This document shows, one piece after another, positions 45,647 through 54,400 of a stretch of 64,000 nucleotides of DNA; within the stretch, counting starts at the first letter, position 1, and the number at the start of each line of letters is the position of its first letter. This DNA comes from Candidatus Zixiibacteriota bacterium. GTDB lineage: Bacteria; Zixibacteria; MSB-5A5; GN15; FEB-12. The stretch covers positions 62,001 to 126,000 of the forward strand of contig JAOUBJ010000001.1 in NCBI GenBank assembly GCA_029860345.1, in the 5' to 3' direction. The translations under genes and the position numbers were made by a program. The notes under the pieces were generated by a model. The model worked only from the letters and a program-made list of their open reading frames with translations, did not search any database and was not told the origin of the DNA.

Positions 45647-47310
45647 AAGAGTGGAGTAAGTTTCCCGAAGGATCGGAGTTCCTTGGCAGATACATCGTTA
45701 AAGACCACATAAGCTCTACGTTAATGTCGCAAGTGTACCGGGCCTACGACAAACTCCAGGACATGGATGTATGTCTGAAACTGCTGCACCCCGCACTCAA
45801 ATCGGATTCACGGGGCATCAAGGAACTCAGACAGGAGTTCGATCACACCGTAAGTCTGGTCCATCAACACATCGTTAGAATGTACCGCTTTGAGGACACC
45901 GAGGAAGACATGCCCATGATGATCATGGAGTTCATCGAGGGCAAGACAGTGGAAGACATTCTGGGCGAAGAGAGCCAACTGACTTTCGATCAGGCCATCG
46001 ACATCGTGCATCAAATCTCTTCGGCCCTTCAGGTGGCACACTCGAAGAACGTCGTGCACCTTGATCTGAAACCGGCCAACATAATGATTAATACCGAAGG
46101 CGTATTGAAGGTGGTGGACTTCGGTATCGCCAGGAAAGTGAAGGAGACTTTCACCAGGGTGTCCAACCAAAGCCCGCCGGGAACGCAGATTTTCATGGCG
46201 CCCGAACTGCTGAGCGGAAAAACCAGGAAAGTCGGCGCAGTAAGTGACTGGTATGGGCTCGGTATTATTCTGTTCGAGATGTTGGCCGGTCGCCCCCCGT
46301 TCTATCAGGGCGACATCAGCTATCAGAAGCTGCACGAGGAGCCGCCCAAAGTGAGCCAATATCGACCCGACTGCCCCGAGGTTTTGGTAACCCTCGTCGA
46401 CAAGATGCTGGAACGTGACCCCGATGTCCGCCAGGCAACTGTACCGGCCATAATCGATACTATCCAGGCTCTGGCCGACAAGGACGATGAAGCGATCCAG
46501 AAGGCCGGGCAAGTACTCAGCGGTATGGAAATCGTGCCGGACTCACAACCGGCCAAGCGAGGTCTGGTAATTGCTTTGGCTGTCGCATGTGCCGTTCTTT
46601 TGGTCACCAACTCATACACGGGACACGCCTGGTGGAGGCTGTCGGATCGATACGGTGAGCTCAGCGCCGACAGGGACTCGGCGGTGAGTCAACTTACCGA
46701 TGAGGGGCGCCGGATATACGAGCAATCCAATCAGTTGCTGAAAACTGAGGAGGACCGCGATAGGACTGCCGAGGAGTTGGAACAATCGGAGGCCGAGAGT
46801 AAACGGTTATCTGACTCCGCCAAAGGATTGGCAAGTGCCAAGCGTACTCTTGAGACCACTGCGGCAGGTTTGCGCGATGATCTCGGGAGCCTCAATACGA
46901 GCTACGATGCTCTGGACGGAAGATACAGGAAGTTGTCATCCGACTTTGACAATCAAAGCATGCTGTATGGCGAACTCAAATCTGACTTCAAGGACGCTCA
47001 AAACGAGAACGGAAGGCTGGATAGGGTAGTCCGACGGCTGGAAAACGAGAAAGAGGACATCAGGATTAAACACAACAACCTCGTTGGCATGGCCAAAGAT
47101 TTGCAGCTCGAATTAAAGGCCGCCAGAAGTTCGGCGACCCATTGGGAAAGCGAAGCGGGTCGATTTGGGCGAGGCTGGAACAATGCGGAGGCGAAGGCCC
47201 AAAGGAATATCGACTGCCTCAATAAGGCGATCTATGCTCTACGTAGTTACTACTCATGTTACCAACTGAGCCAAGCTGGCATAATCTCCTCGAACGCTAC
47301 ATGCAGGTGA
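45643..47310 (+). CDS. Ser/Thr protein kinase - TM - coiled-coil protein
   Basis: 555 aa, ATG with GGAGGT upstream. This is the most complete kinase of the trio: ATP-binding Lys (VCLKLL), catalytic loop HLDLKPAN with Asp, Lys and Asn intact, DFGIAR and APE. The glycine-rich loop is unusual (ISSTLMSQVYRAYD, no glycines), which may weaken nucleotide binding. TM at about 307-330. The exported part is a long coiled coil (about 335-500) with a short Cys-containing end. It shares its layout with the pseudokinase upstream, so the two may form a parallel heterodimer through the exterior coils. It converges with the channel operon, 94 bases away. Confidence 0.9.
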   Translation: MKEWSKFPEGSEFLGRYIVKDHISSTLMSQVYRAYDKLQDMDVCLKLLHPALKSDSRGIKELRQEFDHTVSLVHQHIVRMYRFEDTEEDMPMMIMEFIEGKTVEDILGEESQLTFDQAIDIVHQISSALQVAHSKNVVHLDLKPANIMINTEGVLKVVDFGIARKVKETFTRVSNQSPPGTQIFMAPELLSGKTRKVGAVSDWYGLGIILFEMLAGRPPFYQGDISYQKLHEEPPKVSQYRPDCPEVLVTLVDKMLERDPDVRQATVPAIIDTIQALADKDDEAIQKAGQVLSGMEIVPDSQPAKRGLVIALAVACAVLLVTNSYTGHAWWRLSDRYGELSADRDSAVSQLTDEGRRIYEQSNQLLKTEEDRDRTAEELEQSEAESKRLSDSAKGLASAKRTLETTAAGLRDDLGSLNTSYDALDGRYRKLSSDFDNQSMLYGELKSDFKDAQNENGRLDRVVRRLENEKEDIRIKHNNLVGMAKDLQLELKAARSSATHWESEAGRFGRGWNNAEAKAQRNIDCLNKAIYALRSYYSCYQLSQAGIISSNATCR

Positions 47311-47404
47311 TTACTTCTTTGCCGCCAGGTCACTGGACCTTGGAACTGCTCACACCGGTAAACCGAACAAGGACGCCACGGTTAGTGGAAAAACCGCATC
47401 CGAT

Positions 47405-48700
47405 CTATCCGGCCGGCCGCACCGTATCATCCTGCGTTTTGCGCACGTTACCGATGTTCTCCATGATCCTCTTCTGGGTTCGAAGAACGAACGAAGTCTC
47501 ACGAGTTTCCACCAGATCGGCGACAAAGCCTATAGCTATGCTGGCGACCAAGCCAACCAGCGTAGTGTCAAAGGCCACGTGCAGGTTGGCGCTCAAGTCA
47601 TAATTGGCCAAGAGCCGGTCGGCCGCCGGGGCTGCCGACGTCATCACACCCGTTACCGACAGCGCTTCGCCGATCCCCAGAACGGTGCCGATAAACCCAA
47701 GTGACGGCAGTGTGATTACGAAATAGCGCAGAATCTGGAATCGAGTGTTCAGTTTCTCCAGTATGGTTTGGCTCGACGTGTCCAGTATCGTGTGCACTTC
47801 GGCGGCATTGACCTCACCTCGGTATGACATCAGTAGTTTGTATCCGGGTTCTACCAGGTCCAGGACGACGTTGGGACAAATGTCGTCGGACAATCGTCTT
47901 TTCATGCGTTCGCCGCGAACACTGTTGACCAGGCTCTGCATTTGAGACAATGGAGTGACCTCGGTCAGATTGGGTAGCAACAGGCGGTTGGCAAAGGTCC
48001 GTCTGCTTCGCCAAACCACCATCAGTTCCAGGGCCACCAGACCAAGAGCCATAAATGAGAACAGATAGATCAACGCCTGGATGTAACCGGACAACAGGAT
48101 GCTGGCTCTGGCCGAGGACTCGGCGGATTCAAGGACGATTTGGAGCCATCGCAAAGCGTCCGGGTTGTCATCCCCCCAAGTCTGAGCAACAACGACGAAC
48201 TGCTTTTTCCGAACTTGAAAACGACGCACGCCCGTCAATCTATCATAACTGCTTTCGGCAACGGTATCGATAGAATTGTCGCGGCCCAGCCTTCCGGCCG
48301 TCACTTCGAACCGCCAGTCTTTCTGTGTCAACGTGTCTTCACGGGAATCAGGCCTCAGTGCTCCCGGACGCCGAACGATCACCAGGTATGCGTTACCGTC
48401 GAACGGTTCGCTGGGCACGGTTACCGCTATGAAAGTTGTGTCACTTACGGTAATCCGAAACTTCCGGTCCGGGTTGAGAGTCAGCATGGTAGTGTCAAGC
48501 GTGGTGATCTTGCCGTCCAGCTTGCTCTCGAAGTCGGACGGCTCGCCGACGACGCCAGTGTATCCCCAGCTTACGGGATCGAACGTCATTCTGTCGACCA
48601 TACCCAGGAAGAGCCTGGTCATCAACAGGGCGCCGATGACGATGATGAATCCCTGAAGTCCCACGCTTCTTTTCATCCAGTGTGAAATGTGACTAAACAC
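47405..48700 (-). CDS. ExbB/TolQ/MotA-like proton channel subunit with an added exported domain
   Basis: 431 aa, GTG start with GAGGT upstream. TM1 (about 17-37) is followed by an exported domain of about 160 residues that ordinary ExbB lacks. Then TM2 (about 208-232), a cytoplasmic loop, TM3 (LPSLGFIGTVLGIGEAL) and TM4 (DTTLVGLVASIAIGFVADL). TM3 and TM4 carry the family's signature residues (GlxGTVxGi and the Thr/Gly-rich TM4). It should form the proton-conducting stator with the ExbD-like proteins encoded just upstream in the same operon. The channel may drive the neighbouring envelope/cytoskeletal system. Confidence 0.85.
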   Translation of the reverse strand: MFSHISHWMKRSVGLQGFIIVIGALLMTRLFLGMVDRMTFDPVSWGYTGVVGEPSDFESKLDGKITTLDTTMLTLNPDRKFRITVSDTTFIAVTVPSEPFDGNAYLVIVRRPGALRPDSREDTLTQKDWRFEVTAGRLGRDNSIDTVAESSYDRLTGVRRFQVRKKQFVVVAQTWGDDNPDALRWLQIVLESAESSARASILLSGYIQALIYLFSFMALGLVALELMVVWRSRRTFANRLLLPNLTEVTPLSQMQSLVNSVRGERMKRRLSDDICPNVVLDLVEPGYKLLMSYRGEVNAAEVHTILDTSSQTILEKLNTRFQILRYFVITLPSLGFIGTVLGIGEALSVTGVMTSAAPAADRLLANYDLSANLHVAFDTTLVGLVASIAIGFVADLVETRETSFVLRTQKRIMENIGNVRKTQDDTVRPAG

Positions 48701-48738
48701 TTGATCTACCTCATGCTCAGATGGCCGGCTGGCCCGGT

Positions 48739-50271
48739 CTATTCAAGTCCCACAATTGTAAGCTCTCGCCGAAGGTGCGCCAGCGGATCTTGTTTGAAGA
48801 AATCTTCCCAGTTCGAGGCACACATATCGAAAATGCGGGCCACCAATTCAGTGTCGCTAACGTCAAACCTGTGAACTGTCTTGCTCTTCCAGCGGGCGTA
48901 CCATTTGTCAAAGGCTGCTCGGTCAAAGCCTCCGCTGTGCTCTACCCGATGCTCACCGGTAACGAGGACCGGGTCGCCGGCATCCGACATGAACGTGAAT
49001 CCTGTTTCGCCGATGGTGCGAAGACGGTTAACGGTGATGGTACCCTTCCGACGCAAACTAATGGCCAGACTAACACTCTGTAAGATCGGCGATGCCAGGC
49101 CGGCCGAATCGGTCACGATAGAGTCTACCTGCAGAGGCTGGTCCAAAGCGGGTGCAATGATCTGGACCTCGCTTCCGGTTTCGACACCGCCACATTTGTA
49201 GCATGAACGGTCAGCGATGATGATCCAGGAATTGAGGTCGTCACCAATACCGTCATCCAAAATCACCACCGACGAAGGAGGGCGATAACCGGCATCCGTG
49301 TCTTTCAGTTCCATCGGGCAAAACTGCACTTGAAAGGACTGTTCCTCCCATTGGGCCACGTTCGCCTGGCGGCCGCCTCCCTGGGGTTGCTGTGGTTCTC
49401 GGTCCAGGTCCGCGGCCTTCGGAAAAATCCCGCGCGCCATAAGAGAATCCTGGGGGATTTTGAAATCCGGGTCGGGGTAGCGCACACCACCGATGTCGGT
49501 TGCAGAATAGTAGACCGAGGCAGGCGTTTCGAAAGTACGAACAGTCAGACCGTCATACCGTTTAGCCCGGATGAGGTCGGTGATTCGCCTGGCGCTGTGC
49601 TGATCGCATGACAACATAACTACGAAAATGACCTCGTTCTCCACGTCCAGCACTATCAGTTCGTCGTCATAGAAAATGAGTTTCCCTTCTTGCGGCAGCC
49701 GGTCGGGGTCGTATCTCTCACTCAGAATCTCTCGTCGTCGTTCTTGCTCTTTCAGTTCCGCCTCGCTGCGGATGGATTCCAGGTCAACGGCGGTTTGCTC
49801 CATACTCTTTGACATAGCGTCGATCTCTTCGATAGGGAGATAGCAGAAGATCGCATGGAGTGCCTCGATCAACGCGATGACAGCCTGCTCTTCCTGAGCG
49901 GACAAATTGTACTCAAGTTCGGTGGTGAGGCTGCGATAGACCCGCCCCGGAGTGTCGACAAAGAGTACACGCTCCAAAAAACGCTTCCATCTGGCAGACT
50001 TGTTTTCGATTTGCACGATGACGTTCTCATCCAGGTTGAGAAAGAACCAATAACCGCTTCGATCGAAGATAATCCGACCGCTGTCCGACTCGAACAGTTT
50101 TGATTCGGGAGCCAACCGGCTGAGGATGTAGTCGGTACGGGGCACGGTTAGGCTCACCGTATTGTCACCGGCCATCATGGGGTCCAGCCTGGGACCGGAC
50201 TGTGCCGGTAACTCGTGAGCGACGATTATCACCAAGACAACCACCACAAAGTAGCGCCATGCATTCATCAT
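48739..50271 (-). CDS. Exported protein of the channel operon
   Basis: 510 aa, unknown family. Signal peptide (YFVVVVLVIIVAHELPAQ). The mature part is mixed alpha/beta with a short charged helix (about 170-190, EAELKEQERRREIL), a Gln/Gly-rich linker (about 300) and a CYKC motif (about 370) that could form a disulfide or bind metal. ATG 50271 overlaps the stop of the ExbD-like gene (ATGA) and has AGGAG upstream. It lies between channel subunits, so it is probably the periplasmic partner or effector of the motor. Confidence 0.75.
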   Translation of the reverse strand: MMNAWRYFVVVVLVIIVAHELPAQSGPRLDPMMAGDNTVSLTVPRTDYILSRLAPESKLFESDSGRIIFDRSGYWFFLNLDENVIVQIENKSARWKRFLERVLFVDTPGRVYRSLTTELEYNLSAQEEQAVIALIEALHAIFCYLPIEEIDAMSKSMEQTAVDLESIRSEAELKEQERRREILSERYDPDRLPQEGKLIFYDDELIVLDVENEVIFVVMLSCDQHSARRITDLIRAKRYDGLTVRTFETPASVYYSATDIGGVRYPDPDFKIPQDSLMARGIFPKAADLDREPQQPQGGGRQANVAQWEEQSFQVQFCPMELKDTDAGYRPPSSVVILDDGIGDDLNSWIIIADRSCYKCGGVETGSEVQIIAPALDQPLQVDSIVTDSAGLASPILQSVSLAISLRRKGTITVNRLRTIGETGFTFMSDAGDPVLVTGEHRVEHSGGFDRAAFDKWYARWKSKTVHRFDVSDTELVARIFDMCASNWEDFFKQDPLAHLRRELTIVGLE

Positions 50272-50747
50272 CGGAACAACTCCTTTCTTATCGGGGCCGA
50301 ATAGGCTTCATCTGCCCGCAACAAGAGTGAATCTGTACGTGCAGTTGATCCCGCCACGCACGCATCCACCACCACGACAACGGTCTCCGGAGCGTTGATG
50401 GTGAAGCGTTTGAGAAAGACACCTAGTTCGGTGATATCCTTCACCGCCGGGGTGATCAGCGCTGTCACGGAACCACGCCTGGTGAGAAACGGAACCTTCG
50501 CCTGGCGAGTGGATTCCTCGGAGTCAATCGTCGTGGAGTCAATGAGCGCATACATGGCAAGTTCGACACCGGCCGTGTTATTGGGAATGAACACGGTCAC
50601 ATGGGAGAACCCCTCGATTTCCGCGGTCTTGGTACTGGGGTGCATTTGTATGATTGCGATGATCAGAATCGCGGCCAGGGCATTGCACAGGGTATCCAAA
50701 AAAGTAATCAATAGGCCCGCCCTGGCGACTCTGCTGCGGCGTTTCAT
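50268..50747 (-). CDS. ExbD-like single-TM protein 1
   Basis: 159 aa. Basic N terminus (MKRRSRVAR), one TM with a membrane-entry Asp (ITFLDTLCNALAAILIIAI), then an exported domain. The position of the Asp matches the proton-carrying Asp of ExbD/TolR (PLIDVmlvLLiif). ATG 50747 overlaps the preceding stop (ATGA), with a perfect GGAGGT upstream. Sequence similarity beyond the TM is not evident, so the call rests on topology, the Asp and the neighbouring ExbB-like gene. Confidence 0.7.
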   Translation of the reverse strand: MKRRSRVARAGLLITFLDTLCNALAAILIIAIIQMHPSTKTAEIEGFSHVTVFIPNNTAGVELAMYALIDSTTIDSEESTRQAKVPFLTRRGSVTALITPAVKDITELGVFLKRFTINAPETVVVVVDACVAGSTARTDSLLLRADEAYSAPIRKELFR

Positions 50748-51346
50748 CGATACCTCCAGAACACTTGATCGCCGGACAGCACTTTCACGTTGGGCTTAGC
50801 GCTGAAAATTAACTGAAGGGTCGTTTCGCCGTCACAGCTGTCGGAGAACCGAAATGTTTCCGGTACCTGATCAAGATCGCTAATCACCCGGGCTTCATAA
50901 TAATACGGGGCAAGAGTGGTGTAGTCATGCTCATTGGTAATCTTGAACTCGAACCGAAGCTGACCTCGCTCCGCCGGGAGTGCGTCGGGCGCAATAATCA
51001 CCAGTATGTCCCTAATCCGGTGATCCTCGTGCAGGAGTGGACGATAAACCCGCACCGACATGGCCGAGTCCAGAGCCTGAGGCAACGGCACCAGGTAGTC
51101 GATGGCCGGATTGGTGGCGTTTATCTGGTCGAGAACCACCGTATCGGTACGGGAACCGTGCACGGTCATGATCACATCCTGGTTTGCTTCTTGCACCAGT
51201 CTGTGGTTATTGTGAATCGTCACCTCATAAAGGGTAGCCCGGAGATTCTGTTCACCTTGCGATTCCGATGTACTCAATGCGATAATGAGCAGGATTATCA
51301 CTGCGGCCAAACCGCAGGACAATATGTCCATAAGCGCTGTTGACAT
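50744..51346 (-). CDS. ExbD-like single-TM protein 2
   Basis: 200 aa from ATG 51346. One TM with a membrane-entry Asp (ALMDILSCGLAAVIILLIIAL), followed by a beta-rich exported domain of about 165 residues. It is a diverged relative of protein 1 (LD-L--LAAI--I in both). The frame stays open upstream to a stop at 51412-51410 and encodes a basic stretch (ALRKLRRSSSGGD) like the usual N terminus of ExbD. No ATG, GTG or TTG occurs there, so the real start may be non-canonical (CTG 51373 or 51409). Confidence 0.7.
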   Translation of the reverse strand: MSTALMDILSCGLAAVIILLIIALSTSESQGEQNLRATLYEVTIHNNHRLVQEANQDVIMTVHGSRTDTVVLDQINATNPAIDYLVPLPQALDSAMSVRVYRPLLHEDHRIRDILVIIAPDALPAERGQLRFEFKITNEHDYTTLAPYYYEARVISDLDQVPETFRFSDSCDGETTLQLIFSAKPNVKVLSGDQVFWRYR

Positions 51347-51424
51347 ATCACCACCTGAAGAACTACGGCGCAGCTTACGGAGGGCCGCGTCTGACCATGT
51401 CCATACCAGTTACTTTGCCGCGGG

Positions 51425-54400
51425 TCACTGACATTCTTCTGTTACCGAATGTAGAATCTCTATATCGAGTTTATCGTTGATCGGTTCACCCACCTTTTGA
51501 AGTGGATATATCACGGTCCTGTTTTGTGCGTCCACAGCAAGGAGGTGGTTCCTGTACTTGTAGCTCACATCATCGACCCTTAGCAAACAGACTTTTTTCA
51601 GCTTGAGGTCGGAGAGTACTACGTCATTGTCAAGATCGTATACCGGCAGGTCCCGGGCGCCGAAGTAAACCTGATGGCCATTGTCATCTACAACCACAAA
51701 TCGGTATTTGCTGTTAGGATCGGTGAAATACTTCAACTGGTAGCTATTCCCATCACTACCTTCAACGGTGGTGGAGCCCTCACCCTCCGGCTTCTCCGTC
51801 GGTTCCGTGGAATCCGGCTCCGCCGGTTCCACTCCGTTGGTGTCCGGAGGCGGCGGTGGCGGTGGCGGATCTGCTGGTGGCGGCCAGTTGTCCTCGATAT
51901 ACCGGCAGCATTCGGTCATATCCCCTGTGTTCTTGGCATCGCACTGGAGACTGTGATGCACCTGCACGCCGGTGTGTGATGTCAAGTCTAGGTCTTGATA
52001 GGGACGCAATTCGAGCGTGGCAGAATACCCTTCGAGGGTGAAAACGTCGAGCGACGTCTGACCGTCTCGGTCGGAAACTCCACAGATGAAACCCAGCCGG
52101 ATCGAATCCGGGATGCGGCAATAGTACTCATCTTGACCGGTGAGGCCATTGCGAACCACCATGGCGTCAGCCAGACTGACCAGTTCGTAGTCTTCACCGG
52201 GGTTCACAGGGACCGAGAAGGCGCCGTCGTTGACGCTGTCGACATCGGCGGTATGACCGGTGATCGGATCGTAGGTCATGATGTCGACCAAACTGTCCAA
52301 CAAGCTGTCACAGCAAGCCTGGGGGTTGGACATGGTGACACACTGATCATTGAGTACATCCTGCCTCGACCGAGGAAGATCGTCCAGTCGATCCTTGTAG
52401 TCGGGATAGCTGTGGATCCACATTTGCACAAAAACGCCGCTGCGCGCATCAATGAAAGTCACCAGCCCTCCACGCGTTGCACTTGGCGCTATACCGCAAA
52501 GGTAGGCATCCTGCATTCTGTAGACAGCAGTAGATTCTGCTTTTGAACGGATCGGCCCCGCCGATGGATCGCGACGCTCCGCCGTGGCGTTATCCCGGAA
52601 GGCGTAGGCGAAGGCCTCCTCATAGGCGTCGTACACCAGGATACAACTGTGCGCACGGTCCAGGTGGAAGGAATAGCGCCGACCGTTTGTGGCCAAAGGT
52701 AGGCCCTCAAGTGTTTCGCCGGTGTTCGGATCGGTTACCGTGGGTAAGTCCTCAAGGCCCATGCCGTCACCCAGGTGCTCCCACCCGGCCGGTTCGGTTT
52801 GCTGACCAGTGCTCGGATCGGTCTCTTGACCAGTGCTTGGATCGGTCTCTTGACCAGTGCTTGGATCGGTCTGCTGACCGGTGCTTGGATCGGTCTGCTG
52901 ACCGGTGCTCGGATCGGTCTCTTGACCAGTGCTCGGATCGGTCGCTTGACCAGTGCTTGGATCGGTCTGTTGACCAGTGCTCGGATCGGTCTGCTGACCA
53001 GTGCTCGGATCGGTCTGTTGACCAGTGCTCGGATCGGTCTGCTGACCAGTGCTCGGATCGGTCTGCTGACCAGTGCTCGGGGTCTCACCCTGGTCTCCTT
53101 CTTTTTGACTCTGACCTTGGCCGGATGGGTATTCCGACTCTCGACCGGTCCACTGGTTTTCGCCGCCCGAGGTGCCGCCATCAGTGCTCTGGCCCTGGCC
53201 GCCGGTGGTTCCGCCGCCGGACGGACTGTATTCTCCGCCTGTCCCCCCCTCGCTGGAACTCTCACCCTGGCCGCCCCCCTCGTTTTGCCCTTGCTGCTGC
53301 TGCGTCGCGCTGGCATCACCGTTGCCACCGTCGCTGCCGTCGGACCCGCCTTGGGGGTTTCCGCCGCCCAACATGGCCATGGCGCCAATAAAGAAGGCCG
53401 CCGCCAGGGCCAGGTTGCCGCTAAGAGCAAGGGCCAGTGCAAAAGCGAACAGGAGCGCCGCCAGCGACAGCTTGAGGGCCATCATCAACTTTTTCTTTCG
53501 TTCCTGACGCTTTCGCTCTTTTTCGCATTCTTGTCTCTCTTGTTCAAGGCGAGAGATTTCATGCTTGTTGTCGATCAACTCCCGACGAACGTCGCCGATA
53601 TCAGACGCCACCTTTATGCAGAAGTCCTCATTCTCGCTGTGAAACAACCGACCGGCACATTTTGCCGAATCGGCCCGTAGCTGATAGTGGTAGTCCCCCA
53701 GTTCTTCTCGTCTCTGAACCTGTTTGTCTATCATTCTGCCCTTTTGGTAGACGCACTTCTCGGCTCGCTCAGCGGCCTGACCGGCCTTGTTCGCCTTGTT
53801 CTGAAGTTTGTCACCCAGTCCTTTGGCCGTGTTCAAGACTCCCTGGCCGCTCTTTTGCAGAGCTTCTTTGTCGGCCCCACCGCTCACTTGCCCAAGAAAA
53901 TCCGTTGTTTCCGAGGCGAAGCTTTTGCCGTCTTTTAAGAGGTCACGGGTCTCTTCGTCCATCGGTACATGCTCAAGGACTTTGTCGGCGACTTTCTCTA
54001 CCGTTTCGCGATCAAGGGTCGGTTTTGCATTCTTGGTAAAGTCCACGATGTCTTTGCGGAGATTGTCGATATCCTCAACGGTGGCGTTTGCCAGCCGTTC
54101 TCGGAACTCCCGGTAGACTTTGGCCGCCAATTGCTTGTCACCGGTGACCGCTTCCACTTCCTGTCGGGCCAGATGACCGAGCGGTGCCTGTATCTGGTTC
54201 GCTGCCTCCTGGACATTGCGTTTCAGGACATCAGGATCCTGGTTTTTGCTGAGGCGCTCGAGTTGTTCTATCGCCTCTTGTTCGGTGATCTTTCCCCGTT
54301 GTGTCAAGAGTTGCTCGAAACCGGATGGTGTCATACCGTTGAGCAGCTTTTGGCTGTTCCGCAAAACCTCGATCTCGGAGTCAAGCTCTTTGTTGGCCAG

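Noticed and set aside
12085-47310. Phage tail, type VI secretion or contractile-injection cluster
   Set aside because: No sheath, baseplate, VgrG, ClpV, capsid or terminase signature is seen; the recurrent domains are vWA, tubulin-like and actin-like.
52799-53062. CRISPR-like array of regular repeats
   Set aside because: The 24-bp units are directly adjacent without spacers and lie in frame in a protein gene.
52543-53680. Long plus-strand open frames opposite the 1156-aa gene
   Set aside because: They are antisense reflections of the 24-bp repeat and Gly/Gln-rich coding; repeated periodic units (LLTSARIG-type) come from the opposite strand.
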